Shown here piece after piece: positions 37,324-47,090 of a stretch of DNA of 64,000 nucleotides. The DNA lies in contig JAMAHW010000050.1 of NCBI GenBank assembly GCA_023627715.1, forward strand, positions 1 through 64,000, given 5' to 3'. This DNA comes from Periconia sp. R9002 (lineage: Eukaryota; Ascomycota; Dothideomycetes; Pleosporales; Periconiaceae). Position 1 is the first letter of the stretch, and each line of letters opens with the position of its first letter. A program made the translations under genes and the position numbers. Below the pieces are notes generated by a model, which did not search any database, was not told the origin of the DNA, and worked only from the letters and a program-made list of their open reading frames with translations.

Positions 37324-38913
37324 CTAATCATCACCACCTCTTAAAAATCCACCTCCGTTGGCCTTTCTTTCCATCCTCCTGTGTGGTATTTTGGACTTTG
37401 TCGTCCTTCCTCTGTTGTCTTGCTGCCGTCCCTTTAACCAGTGTTCCCTTATATTTTTGGTGTCCCTCTTAACTTTTGGCGCAAGTAACGCATTCTGCTG
37501 CGGTAACACAGATACATTTAAAGACCCTCTCTTCACATCCTTGATGGATCTCTCTCCCTGTTCCAAAAATTTGATATGCCGCTGCAGTTTGTCCTTATAG
37601 ATTTGTTCTGCGCTTTTACCGGCGCGAACGAGAGGAGGTGTAGGCGCACGGTGGCTGCCGACTGCGTCAAGCACAGACTCGGGAAGTAGTGCGGGTAGAC
37701 TATTCATGTTGAAATCGGGGGCTTGGTTTCGAGATGATGCATCATTGTGTCTGGCCCGTCTCTGCTCCTCCTTGAGTTGGTGCTTGGCAAGTTTCCTCGC
37801 CTTTGCATCCTCACGTTTCCGTCTTTGAGCTTGTTCTTCAACGATCCGCTCCGCACGTTTTTGCTTCCTAAGATCTTCTTTGTCTTGTAGAGCTTTCTGA
37901 GCACGCGCGGCGTCTTCTTGTACAGCTCTCGCTTTCGTAGCCGCGGTGGCAGCGGTCACTACGTCCGGGGCTTCGTCAGAATCACTCGCATCATCATCAG
38001 AATCATCAATTTGCACTTCAGCGGCATTGTTTGACTGAAATGTGGATTCGGGAAGGATCGGCTGAGTGTCCATTCCGTGTTTTGTATTCACATCTGGTTC
38101 TTCACTGTCGAACCGCTTGTGTGTTTTTGTTGGCGGCGAAGGATGGAGAGAATCATGTGTGGGTGTTGGCGCATTATCGCTGTCCTGTTTGGAGACTTGG
38201 TGAGAAACATTGACTTCCTGAGGAGGCGGGTCGTCATTGTCGATCTGCTTCCGAGGGGTGATTGAAGATTTAGCTGGTTTCGGTGTAGGAGATCCTGCGG
38301 TATCTCGATACATAGCGGGCGTAACAAACTCTGGGCTAGCTATATGTGTACCTGGAGTGTAAAATTCTGACTCTTGAGTAGTGGACGGTTCTTCGTCGAC
38401 CTTTTTAGCGGTGTATTGCTCGGAAGCCGATGGTGTAGAGGGCTTCTTAGAAATCACCACCTTTGGATATCCGCGACGACCCGAAGACGGCAATTCGAAC
38501 TCATCGGAGACTTCTGTGATTGAAATGGTTCGATCGGGAATACTAACACGAGGGGTATCAAGGGCGACATGTTGCAGGTCTTCTGACTGAGGGTTGTATG
38601 TAGGCGGAACCTCGTCGCCCTTTCGTCTGGCCGTATTCTTGGTACTGGAAGACCGTCGCATCCTCTTGATAGCAGTCGTTGTATCTTCTTCGTGATCAAA
38701 CTCTCGTTTCCCACGAGTTTTCCTTACAGAACTTCGTGGCGTGCTCTCTACCGACGGGTCTGTCCCGTTGCCACTCCGTGTTGTGACCATAGTCGTTTCT
38801 CTGTCCGCCTCGTCCCGTGTTGAAGTTTCCTCGGCAAAATCTTCTGACCTTCCTTGGACTGACGGCGATCGACTCAGTATCTGCCTGGCTGTGTTGAAAA
38901 CGTGGGAAAACAT
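37324..38913 (-). CDS. Probable U3 snoRNA-associated nucleolar protein (Utp16-like)
   Basis: A single open frame of 529 aa runs on the minus strand from ATG 38913. Most of the protein is acidic, Ser/Thr-rich and disordered, with basic nuclear-type patches (KRMRRSS). An acidic block (DDSDDDASDSDEAPD) precedes a long charged helical segment (~330-395, rich in Lys/Arg/Glu/Ala). The C-terminal ~120 residues look conserved: LPALLPESVLDAVGSHRAPTPP and later KSKIPHRRMERKANGGGFLRG. This arrangement matches fungal proteins carrying the U3 snoRNA-associated (Utp16) C-terminal domain of the small-subunit processome. The assignment rests on this tail pattern, so it is probable rather than certain. The gene is divergent from the TPR-like gene with only 142 bp between starts, and converges with twinfilin. 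Confidence 0.65.
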   Translation of the reverse strand: MFSHVFNTARQILSRSPSVQGRSEDFAEETSTRDEADRETTMVTTRSGNGTDPSVESTPRSSVRKTRGKREFDHEEDTTTAIKRMRRSSSTKNTARRKGDEVPPTYNPQSEDLQHVALDTPRVSIPDRTISITEVSDEFELPSSGRRGYPKVVISKKPSTPSASEQYTAKKVDEEPSTTQESEFYTPGTHIASPEFVTPAMYRDTAGSPTPKPAKSSITPRKQIDNDDPPPQEVNVSHQVSKQDSDNAPTPTHDSLHPSPPTKTHKRFDSEEPDVNTKHGMDTQPILPESTFQSNNAAEVQIDDSDDDASDSDEAPDVVTAATAATKARAVQEDAARAQKALQDKEDLRKQKRAERIVEEQAQRRKREDAKARKLAKHQLKEEQRRARHNDASSRNQAPDFNMNSLPALLPESVLDAVGSHRAPTPPLVRAGKSAEQIYKDKLQRHIKFLEQGERSIKDVKRGSLNVSVLPQQNALLAPKVKRDTKNIREHWLKGRQQDNRGRTTKSKIPHRRMERKANGGGFLRGGDD

Positions 38914-39055
38914 GACGGTGTGGAGAAATAATTTTTCTGAGGATCGCCAAGGCCAAAGTTCGGCTCGGAGCTGGCAGTATGTGTCGCCTAGCGTGTTTTC
39001 GTGGACCTCCGCAGCGGAGCTCTGAGCTTCTCAATTCACTCCCTCAGGAGTTAAC
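38914..39055. promoter_or_regulatory. Compact bidirectional promoter
   Basis: Only 142 bp separate the start codons of the Utp16-like gene (-) and the TPR/Sel1-like gene (+), so the two must share promoter sequence. No specific factor site is assigned. Confidence 0.6.
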
Positions 39056-40460
39056 ATGTCGCTAAAATCAGTCGTTGTTCGGGCTACAAGACCAGTCTTC
39101 AAGCGCGAATCATGTATATCCTGTCAATTACGAATATACCCCCATGTGCGCAGATATGCAGACAAACGCAACTCAAGATATTACTTTACTCCGGAGCAGC
39201 AAAAGAGGATGAGCCCTGCAGAGCTGCGATCGATCGTCGATGGACGCGCGCGAGACTTGCACTTCTCTCAAATGAAAAAAGCCAAAATTGCTCTCCTCGA
39301 CGCCCATACCTCCGCTAAAATTGTTCGCGACTTCGTCGCGGCGGAGAAGGATAACGTGGATCCAGCGACCAATGTACAGCAACTTGCGAAAAGTAGGCAT
39401 CAAAGTAGGCATTGATTCATGAGCGTATATTAACTATATTGTAGAATACGATTTGCTAGTGGGAGACATTAGTCACACAGCCATGACACTGTTTCTCACA
39501 CCCGTAATCAAAGATTCCGCCGGGCGCCTTCCTCCATCCCAAAACCAAATCATAGCCAAGAATATTCTCGTAGCCTGCAGTGCAGCCAGAGACGTTTTCG
39601 CAACATTACAAATACTCTATAGTTCCTACTATAGTGCCGACTACAACATCGACCAAGCTAAAGATTTCACTCGACTCTGTTCGTCAGCTGATTTTATTCA
39701 GTCAGGAGCCATGATGAGATACCTTGCGGATGAAGGGGACGCACATTGCATAACGATGCAAGGGTTGCTGTCTCAAAAAAGAGGCCATATAGATCAAGCG
39801 AAGGCCTCGTACCGAAAAGCTCTAGAGGTATTTGATTACAAAATTCATCCGCTATGGCCCCATGCGACATCTTTGCCGTGGATTCCACCGTGGAGACCCC
39901 TTGCGGAACTGCTACTATCCGGGCCGGGCACGACTGCCGAGACTCGCGAAGAAGCCAAAAACATACTGGAGAAAGGGGCTTTCAAAGGGGATGACCCTCT
40001 AGCATATTGGCAACGTGCTTCTTTCGAGAGCGGCAGGACGCCTTTTTGGTTCCAATGCGTAAGCAAGGCTGCCGCATCGGGTCACGCAGAGGCTGCGTAC
40101 AACCTTGGACAGTTTCATATGGACGCTCACCAGAACCCGGAATCTATCCTACAACACAAAGAATTAAAGTCAATGCTGCATTACGCAACCTCGTGGCAAG
40201 ACAATAGCTTAAAGCGCCTCGCAATTGAGTGGTTCGAAGTTGCAGCTTTGGCCAAATTCAAACCTGCGATGTTGGACCTTGCCCAACTATATGACGCCGA
40301 TGGCGATTGGGAGCTTGCAACAGAGAGATTGCGTGGTGTTATGGAACCGCCGCCATCTGGAGAACTAGAAAAATGGCCACAACTTGTAAAACAAGCCAAT
40401 ATAAGAATGTCAGACTTGAACAAGCGTCGACTCAAGACGCGTAAATCAGTTCGATCTTAA
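39056..40460 (+). CDS. TPR/Sel1-like repeat protein, probably mitochondrial
   Basis: Two exons (39056-39392, 39445-40460) encode 450 aa; the intron ends TTGTAG and the phase agrees. The N-terminus MSLKSVVVRATRPVFKRESC is basic and lacks acidic residues in its first 16 positions, like a mitochondrial presequence. The body contains helical pair repeats of Sel1/TPR type (GDAHCITMQGLLSQKRGHIDQAK, then GHAEAAYNLGQFHMDA and KPAMLDLAQLYDADGDWELA). Proteins of this shape in Dothideomycetes are usually annotated only as TPR-domain or hypothetical. A role as a mitochondrial assembly or translation factor is possible but is inference. It shares a short promoter with the Utp16-like gene. Confidence 0.8.
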
Positions 40461-41361
40461 TCTACGTTGGTGTTTATTCCACCACTCCAGTCAACAACAA
40501 TATGGTGTCTCGCGTGTCGCTCCGATTTCTTCTTGTAAATTCGTCGTTTCCTATCCTTTTCTCTCTTGAGTCCTCGAACAAAAGCTACTCTTGATAAAGA
40601 ATATATGTTCAATACCCTTGGCACAAAAGCCAGCTAATGTGTCACCTACCAATTGATCCACCCCAACCCTCACAAGCACGCAGTGTACACGCTTTTTCCT
40701 CTATGAGGTTTTCAAGTTTTGTCCCAAGTCCCTAGATTTCAGATAGATGGTACTCACGCTCTAGAGCATCTAGCTAAGGGGAAACATATTCTCTCTTGGT
40801 ATGCTCTGGCTTGGGAGAGACGGTCATTTGCACTCTAATGTAATCAATCTTGATACTGAAAGATCTGCTCTGGGCAATCAAGATGATGGCAAATTCGGCA
40901 AAGGCAACCCGCCAAAACACCTGGAGCACTATGACCGTCATGCCTTTCTGAATTCTTTTCATGTAGAATGATAGGGAGGATAGAAAATTAATCGAATCTC
41001 GGAATTCGAATTTTGACAGATATGTAGCTAGAAGTGGTCCATCATTTGGCCCGACTCTTACGACAGTAGGCGAGTCGGGGAGCTATATTACATGTCTCAT
41101 GGCACGTCTGGACGGATCTGTCTATCATTTCCGAAAAGCTCAGGCTCTTTCCATTGGTAAAAAACAATCGGTGATCTACCTACAACATTCATGACATATT
41201 AGCATTAATATACGTACCTGCAGAGCCTGTTGCTAGCACATTTTATATGAATGGTAAAAGCATGGAGGTTGATAAAAGAATCATGTTAGACCTGGGCAAA
41301 ATTGGACCTTATAACTACTTGTCCACGTGAGACCGATATAAGCTATCTTCAACGATTATTG
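40461..41361. other. Intergenic region (convergent TPR protein and HAT1)
   Basis: This is shared 3' sequence of two convergent genes, with AT-rich stretches around 40960-41350. A 62-codon minus-strand frame (40774-40962) is unsupported. I see no gene. Confidence 0.45.
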
Positions 41362-43046
41362 TTATAGCCTCGGCCTTTTTGACAGTTCGCCATCTTCTTC
41401 CACATCTTCCCACCCATCGTTTTCATCCTCGTCCTCCTCATCTAAAACGACTCTCTTCCGCTTTCCTTTATGTTTCCTGCCTTCCTCAGGCTGCTGCTCG
41501 CCGCGACCCCACTTTTTCCTACGCTCAATCCCTTCCTCCCTCTCTTCGTACTCCTGTTGCTGACTGTCCACGGCCAGCTCTAACTTTTCCACCCTTTCCG
41601 TGGCGTCCTCTAGCTGTTCGAGCTGATCAGCGTTCTGGCGGTAAATACGATCCTTGAGCGCCAAACGCCAGAAGTAATATTTCCGATCATTTTCGTTGGA
41701 GGCTTTCTCTTTGCGAGTTATCCGTGCTTTGCTGCGATGATTTCTAGGAATACTGCAGAAATGGTGTAGCTCTACCATTCTGTTAAACTGCCGGGGGACG
41801 ATCTTGGACTTTTGACGCAGCTCGTCTAGATCCTGACCATTCCCCAGAATTAGGTCTCGTGGCACGCGCTCAGACTTACGTAGAGTTTCTGAGGGTAAAC
41901 TAGCGGGTAAGGCAAGTGAGGCGAACTCGGTCATTTTATGCAGATAGACGATGTCGCTGAAGTCACGCATGGCGTCAAAATCCTCGCTTGGGTCTTCGAC
42001 TGGCACTTCGTATATGAATGGCTTTTCAACAAGATGGTTCAAGATTGTGTCGTAGAGATTTGAACCCAGCGATTGGCCTTGGTAAGGAGGTAGGATGAGG
42101 AATTGCGATATCCGCTCTCTTGATGGCGTTTCCAGGACGTTGAGATTGTCGTTGAAGAGGCACTCTCCATTTTCGCGTGCAAATTTCAGGCCGGTAAATT
42201 GAGGGGATCCGCCATTAGAAGAAGTTGGGGGTGATGGAAGAGAGTTGGTAGCCCGCATTACATCGAAGGTGGGATAGATCCAATATCGATAAGAGGTCGA
42301 GAAACCCGCAAGTGTGTACGGGGACACCTCTTCTTCGATGGGCGTGACCTCGTACAGGAGAAACAAGGTCCACCGCTCGAGTGACCATTGAGCATCCAGA
42401 TCCGGGTATGTTGCGCCTTCAATGTAAAGTAATGTCAAGATTTTCATGTTGTCCCATATGTGGTGGGCAGCGGGGTCGGACATGCTGGCGCCCCACACTT
42501 CGAATTGTTTTCCTGAAAGGGAGAAGCTCCTGATGAGTTTGCCTGGTGGTTTCCATGACTTGGAAAGAGGATCGCTCCCGGAAGGAGGGTGGCTCAAAGC
42601 ATGTGAGGGGTCAAACACGGCTGTATTGTCAGCGTGCGTGACCATGAGGCCAACGTTGTAAACTTACACTGAGGAAGGAAATCTTTCCACACGTTTTCTA
42701 GATCGACCTGAGGGTCCTCGTCGCCAAGAATGGTTGAAAGGTCTATCTTTTCTTCGAACTGGACCTTGAGCGACGGCTTCAAGTCATTTGCGCGGAAGCT
42801 GAGCTCTATGCGCGGATCCTTGTAGCCGACAAGTATCTCTTTTTCGTTGATGATGGGGTAGGTGAAGGTGGGCTGGAAAGACTCGGTGAAGATTGGGTCG
42901 CAGTCGGCTGGGTCGCTGGAAGGACGGATGAGATTGATTTCGAAGCATTCGTTAGAGCTGGTGATCCCTATACAAGGATTGTCAGCATGAAGTGGAGTGA
43001 CGTGTATAGAAAGGAACCTACATTCGTCGAGGTCGAGACCAGCCAT
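41362..43046 (-). CDS. hat1: Histone acetyltransferase type B catalytic subunit Hat1
   Basis: Minus-strand exons 43046-43022, 42967-42668 and 42620-41362 encode 527 aa with agreeing phases. The start is MAGLDLDEW, with Trp completed by the first splice. The Hat1 N-terminal domain reads SSNECFEINLIRP...FTPTFTYP-like sequence with QPTFTYPIINEKEILVGYKD. The acetyl-CoA binding motif is LPPYQGQSLGSNLYD (Q/RxxGxG/A type). EDPSEDFDAMRDFSD carries the expected acidic active-site segment. The C-terminus is a charged coiled-coil and KGKRKR stretch. Hat1 with Hat2 acetylates newly made histone H4 on Lys5 and Lys12. The protein is longer than yeast Hat1 (374 aa) because of its low-complexity C-terminal tail, usual in filamentous ascomycetes. 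Confidence 0.95.
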
Positions 43047-43629
43047 TGTGAGTACCGTGTGACGGAAAGATAGAGAGAGCAGTTCAGTTGTATGCAGTGT
43101 TTGAGTGTTGCAAGACGCTGTCGCAAAGCAGAAGGGGCATGCGCGACTGGACGACCGGGGTGACGCGTTTTAGTGCCATGCTCAGCCCTACCGCTCCGTT
43201 TCTCCTGCTAGGTACCGAGCGAGGAGGAGGCACTAGTGGGCGGAAATGAGACTACACATGGTTTGGAGTAAATAACGCTATACTTACTTCATCTGGTACT
43301 GACTAAGTACATAACCTCCTAGCCAGGGACTCCAAGAATTGTTCCTGCGACACCAACATCACCCCCGAACCCAATCCGCATCTCGCATCTGCCACCGTTG
43401 GCACTTCACGCCTCGACTCACTCACGCACTCGCCCGTCTCTACCGCCGCCACGACATGGACCCGTGCGCCGCTAGTGCTTAACTAACTGCTTAATGATCG
43501 ACCTTCATTCGCGCACACACGCACGCTCACTACGTCTTCGATACTACCACCTAATCTGATCTTGTACCACACCAGACGCACCTGTCGATTCGCTTTCTTT
43601 GCTTCCAATTCTATCCAGGCGTCGCCAAC
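43047..43629. promoter_or_regulatory. Divergent promoter region, HAT1 / ZIP transporter
   Basis: This is 583 bp between divergent start codons. It is C/A-rich toward the transporter gene (43330-43620) and has no supportable open frame. Specific sites are not assigned. Confidence 0.4.
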
Positions 43630-45082
43630 ATGTGGGACGGACTGTTTATGTTGCTCACGTTGAGCGCTATTATGAGCATTGCGTACGTGCCTCCTTCAAG
43701 ACCAAATTGACCCTCTCCCTCTTACCCATGGTAGCTCCTTTCTCGCCGGCATACTCCCGCTCTCCTTTTCCCTTTCCCAGCGCCAGTTGCGCACCATCTC
43801 TCTATTCGGCACCGGCGTCCTTGTCGGTACCTCCCTCATAGTAATCATTCCTGAGGGCATTGATACCATGTATTCAGCCGCAATACGGACTCATGCTCAC
43901 CAAGTCCCACATCCACAGCCCAAGATACCCTCCACCAAGGGCCAGCAAAGGGGCGTGAATCAGCCTGTCGATTTCATCCCCGCTGAAAGGTCCGATCAGA
44001 GTGAAATTAGTTATCTACGGAGTGGTGCTTCGGGGGCTCGTGATGCCTCCAATATCGTAGTCAAAAGAACAGCAGAAGCTCCCCTGCAAAAACAGGTCCA
44101 GCGTGCCACTGATACCGAGAAGGACAAGGAGAAGGAGAAGCTGGAAGATAACCGTCCTCAGCCTCAAAAAGGTGGTGACGACGATTCCACTGAAGGTCAC
44201 AAAGAAGGGCATACACGTGTCCATGGCCCCGAAGAGGAGGAAGAAGACAAAACTCCCCAGCCCCATGAGGAAATTGAAGGGCCACATGCTTATATCGGCG
44301 TTGCTCTGATCCTTGGATTCATTCTCATGTTCCTCGTCGACCACCTTCCAGAAGCCCTAGCACCGTCTAAACCAAAGTACCAGTCCCTGCACATATCGCT
44401 TTCCAACCTTCACAGAGGACCTCACAATTCCTCTGCCATTAGCCTAAACGCAATGAATGGCGGAGAATCCGCACCACTTACACCTTTACCGCAAGCCAAG
44501 CAGGAGCCGCGGTCCTCTGCTACCACCATCGGTCTCGTCATACACGCTTGCGCCGACGGCATTGCGCTGGGTGCATCGTCGACCGCACCCTCAACCTCGC
44601 TATCTCTTGTCATCTTTCTCGCCATTATGCTACACAAAGCTCCTGCTGCCTTTGGTCTAACTACGGTATTACTGAAGCAAGGTCTCTCCAAGCGTACCGC
44701 TCGAACCCACCTTGCCTTCTTCAGCTTAGCTGCTCCCGTGGGAGCATTTGCAACATGGGCTATTGTTCACATGCTTGGTCGTGCACGTCTCGGCGGAGAT
44801 GACGGTTTACTTTGGACAACCGGATGGGTGTTGTTATTTTCTGGTGGAACTTTCTTGTAAGTTGCGCAAAATTTCTCGCCTCATCGTTTTCATGCTGACA
44901 AGAGCGCCAGATATGTAGCAATGCACTCAATGACGGAAGCTACGAACGGTCACGATGACAATCCTGTAAATGGATATATCGACCACGGCTCGAATAATGA
45001 CGGTCTTACTAAAGGCGATATCTCTATCGTACTGGCCGGCCTCCTTGTCCCTCTCTTAACCCAAGTTGGTCATGTCCATTAA
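43630..45082 (+). CDS. atx2: ZIP-family metal transporter (Atx2/SLC39A9-like)
   Basis: Exons 43630-43682, 43735-44856 and 44911-45082 give 448 aa in phase. The first hydrophobic helix MWDGLFMLLTLSAIMSIASF opens the protein, followed by LFGTGVLVGTSLIVIIPEGI. A long His/Glu/Lys-rich cytoplasmic loop (~60-215) contains several HxH-like and acidic runs. The ZIP core is unmistakable: helix IV carries HACADGIALGASS and helix V carries HKAPAAFGLTTVLL, the metal-binding pair. Helices with GAFATWAIVHML and GWVLLFSGGTFLYVAMHSM follow, and the protein ends at a last membrane segment (ISIVLAGLLVPLLTQ). Yeast Atx2 is a Golgi transporter of manganese/zinc; Golgi location here is inferred from the family. 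Confidence 0.93.
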
Positions 45083-45678
45083 ACGACTTTACGCTGAGAT
45101 TGGTATCAGGTTAGGGCTAGAGTTCGAAACAGGAATAGCTTCGTAATTTTGATATGTAAAACCCATTCAAGAACAAGGTGATTCCCTCGTACTGTCTCAA
45201 GCTATCTTGCGAATGGAGTAATTATCAGTCGGCATTGTTCCCTGCATGCGTTGGGAAATGATGATGTAGAGGGAAGACGTGCAAATGATTCTTTTTTCTT
45301 ATATCGTGTGTTTGTCGAACTCTTTTATTCGAACGAAATGGTCGATATTACATTACAGCATCTATGCCATTTACATATTATATCTAGATCGACCCGCCGG
45401 AAAGTCCTGGTTAAAGATATACTGCAAAATGTAGCCATGCATCACTATATGTAGAATACACTGGAATTTCAAAACTTCGAGCAATGTTGGTTATGAAAGC
45501 AGTTCACATCAAAATTTATTCGTCATATTAGAAATACATATTCCAAATAGAGGTGTATCAACTCTCCCACGCAAGAGAAAGCGAGGTGAAGAAGGCGTCA
45601 GGCTGATTAGTGGATCGAAAACAACTATCATCAATCACATAATGCCAATAGCAAGCATATTTTCCGAAACTAAATACT
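45083..45678. other. Low-GC intergenic stretch downstream of the ZIP gene
   Basis: AT-rich sequence without supportable genes; the short frame at 45251-45454 lacks protein character. It begins the lower-GC block extending to about 47.0 kb. Confidence 0.45.
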
Positions 45679-45892
45679 CTATAACAAGATTAAGGTGTTT
45701 AAAGCGTCTAAGTGGTTTGATATCCAAGACGGGTTTTGTAGTAAATGAAGAAAGTTATATCCACCTGGGTAGAGTCTCCTGTAATACTCGCTATTCCTGT
45801 ATTCATTTGCGTACTTAATTCTCTTTAAACGTGCATGTTCCAAGATGAAGCACTTTAAATCAAAAAGCTCCCTTATATTATGAATTGGCAAT
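45679..45892 (-). pseudogene. Orphan exon-like open frame (~70 codons)
   Basis: A minus-strand frame without an ATG encodes a protein-like sequence including RELFDLKCFILEHARLK and YRRLYPGGYNFLHLLQNPSW, ending at a stop at 45679. It is preceded by a good acceptor (CAACAG at ~45893). It could be a 3' exon of the gene just upstream (45931-46680), but that gene's available GT donors do not give the required phase. It is therefore either a broken exon or part of a model I have not resolved. Family unknown. Confidence 0.35.
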
Positions 45893-45930
45893 GCTGTTGT
45901 CCCTTTTCCTCCTTAACTATCCTATTAATG

Positions 45931-46680
45931 TTATGTGTCCCAAGCAGAGGACCCTACATTAACATGCTCGCCATACCAGGCAACGTTTTCATCCCAGAGT
46001 AAAATGTTATTATAAGAACTTTTTCTAACAAAGCTCCTAGCCTCATCTTCTCCCACACATCGGGGAACTGTGCAAGTATTCCCAGCATCGGGCTGCGAGC
46101 CGTCTATTAGCCATTCGGCTTTATCGTTGAACTTCGTGGTATCCCAGACAATCTTTAGGTCATTGCTTCAGCTGTCTACTAAGCCACCATTACTGATTTT
46201 TTTTTTGTAATGCTTACCTTCAGCATAATCTCTAGAATCTCGACCGTACGACTGGATAGGTGGTACCCTCCTACACTACTTCCAGTAAACACAGCCGAGC
46301 CATTTTTCTGCAACGCCTGTGTTGATTCTGTTCCACTTGCTAAGTATTAAACTTTCTGCAAGGTCAGTAGTGATTGTGATTGCAATAATGATACCCGCCA
46401 CATACACGACAAAATCCCACCTAGTTGATTGGCCAAGAAAATATTGTAGAGTTTAGTAACTTCAAAGCCCACGACCAAAACCCCCTCAATATTAGGCGCT
46501 GCGCTGATAAGCGTTTTAGAAATTTCATTGAGGGAGCCCAGACTAAAAGCTGCAATGAAAAGAACACTACCCATTATTTTGTATGTTAGCTGTATAAAGG
46601 GGTTATGGGTTACTTATATACGTATCCAGGATGTCCGAAAGTCTCCGGGGTTCTTTCCTGACGCTGTCCAGTAAGTTCAT
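45931..46680 (-). CDS. Spliced gene of unknown family in low-GC block
   Basis: Four minus-strand exons (46680-46622, 46566-46406, 46339-46218, 46152-45931) join in consistent phase to 187 aa. Introns of 55, 66 and 65 nt start GTATAT, GTATGT and GTAAGC; branch-like CTAAC and CTGAC occur before the TAG acceptors. The protein begins MNLLDSVRKEPRRLSDIL. A hydrophobic, Gly/Ala-rich part (VLFIAAFSLGSL, later GVLVVGFEV) follows, then a polar region containing GSAVFTGSSVGGYHLSSR, AEWLIDGSQPDAG and LLWDENVAWYGEHVN. I do not recognise the family. No signal peptide is evident at this ATG, so the true 5' end may be missing (see the upstream remnant). The agreement of three introns with one frame argues that this sequence was, or is, coding. 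Confidence 0.5.
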
Positions 46681-47090
46681 GTGATCTGTGTAGGAACCAA
46701 AATGCCTTGCTGCTCAATCATTCGTTTCTAACATTCAGCTATATTAGGTTCTGCAGCAAGATCGATCGGGCTAGGAAGCCGTTTCGATTACTCTTCTTTT
46801 CGTCCCGTAGTTTTGTGACTACAAGACGACCTCCTTGGACATGGGGTCACCGCAAGTCGTGTACTGCTACGAATCGTCGACCTTTATTTGGTCTTTGGCA
46901 ATCAACTTGGCTAAAAACTACTCATCGACCTAGGCCACAAGGCACTTGGTTGGACTTTAATGGTTAATGATCATTTTCTTTCAGTTATAAAGAACCTATC
47001 CCATTCCATCCATCCGTACCCTCATTCGTCTCTTGCGAGACACCTTTCGATCGTACATGGACATGGCCAATCGTCAAATCCAAGAATATC
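46681..47090 (-). pseudogene. Possible degraded 5' part of the unknown gene, then intergenic
   Basis: On the minus strand, the frame leading into the ATG at 46680 reads protein-like sequence back to about 46920 (for example FLAKLIAKDQIKVDDS and QYTTCGDPMSKEVVL). It is broken by several TAG, TAA and TGA stops (for example at 46867, 46819, 46771, 46735 and 46714). TAG and TAA can arise from CAG and CAA by C-to-T change at CpA, the favoured RIP context. The number of stops is not far above chance for AT-rich DNA, so this reading is tentative. Nothing is seen at 46985-47090. Confidence 0.25.

Noticed and set aside
45931..46680. Reading the low-GC gene as three unrelated short frames
   Set aside because: The individual frames seemed unconnected, but GT...AG introns with branch-like motifs join all four pieces in one phase, so a spliced gene is the better reading.
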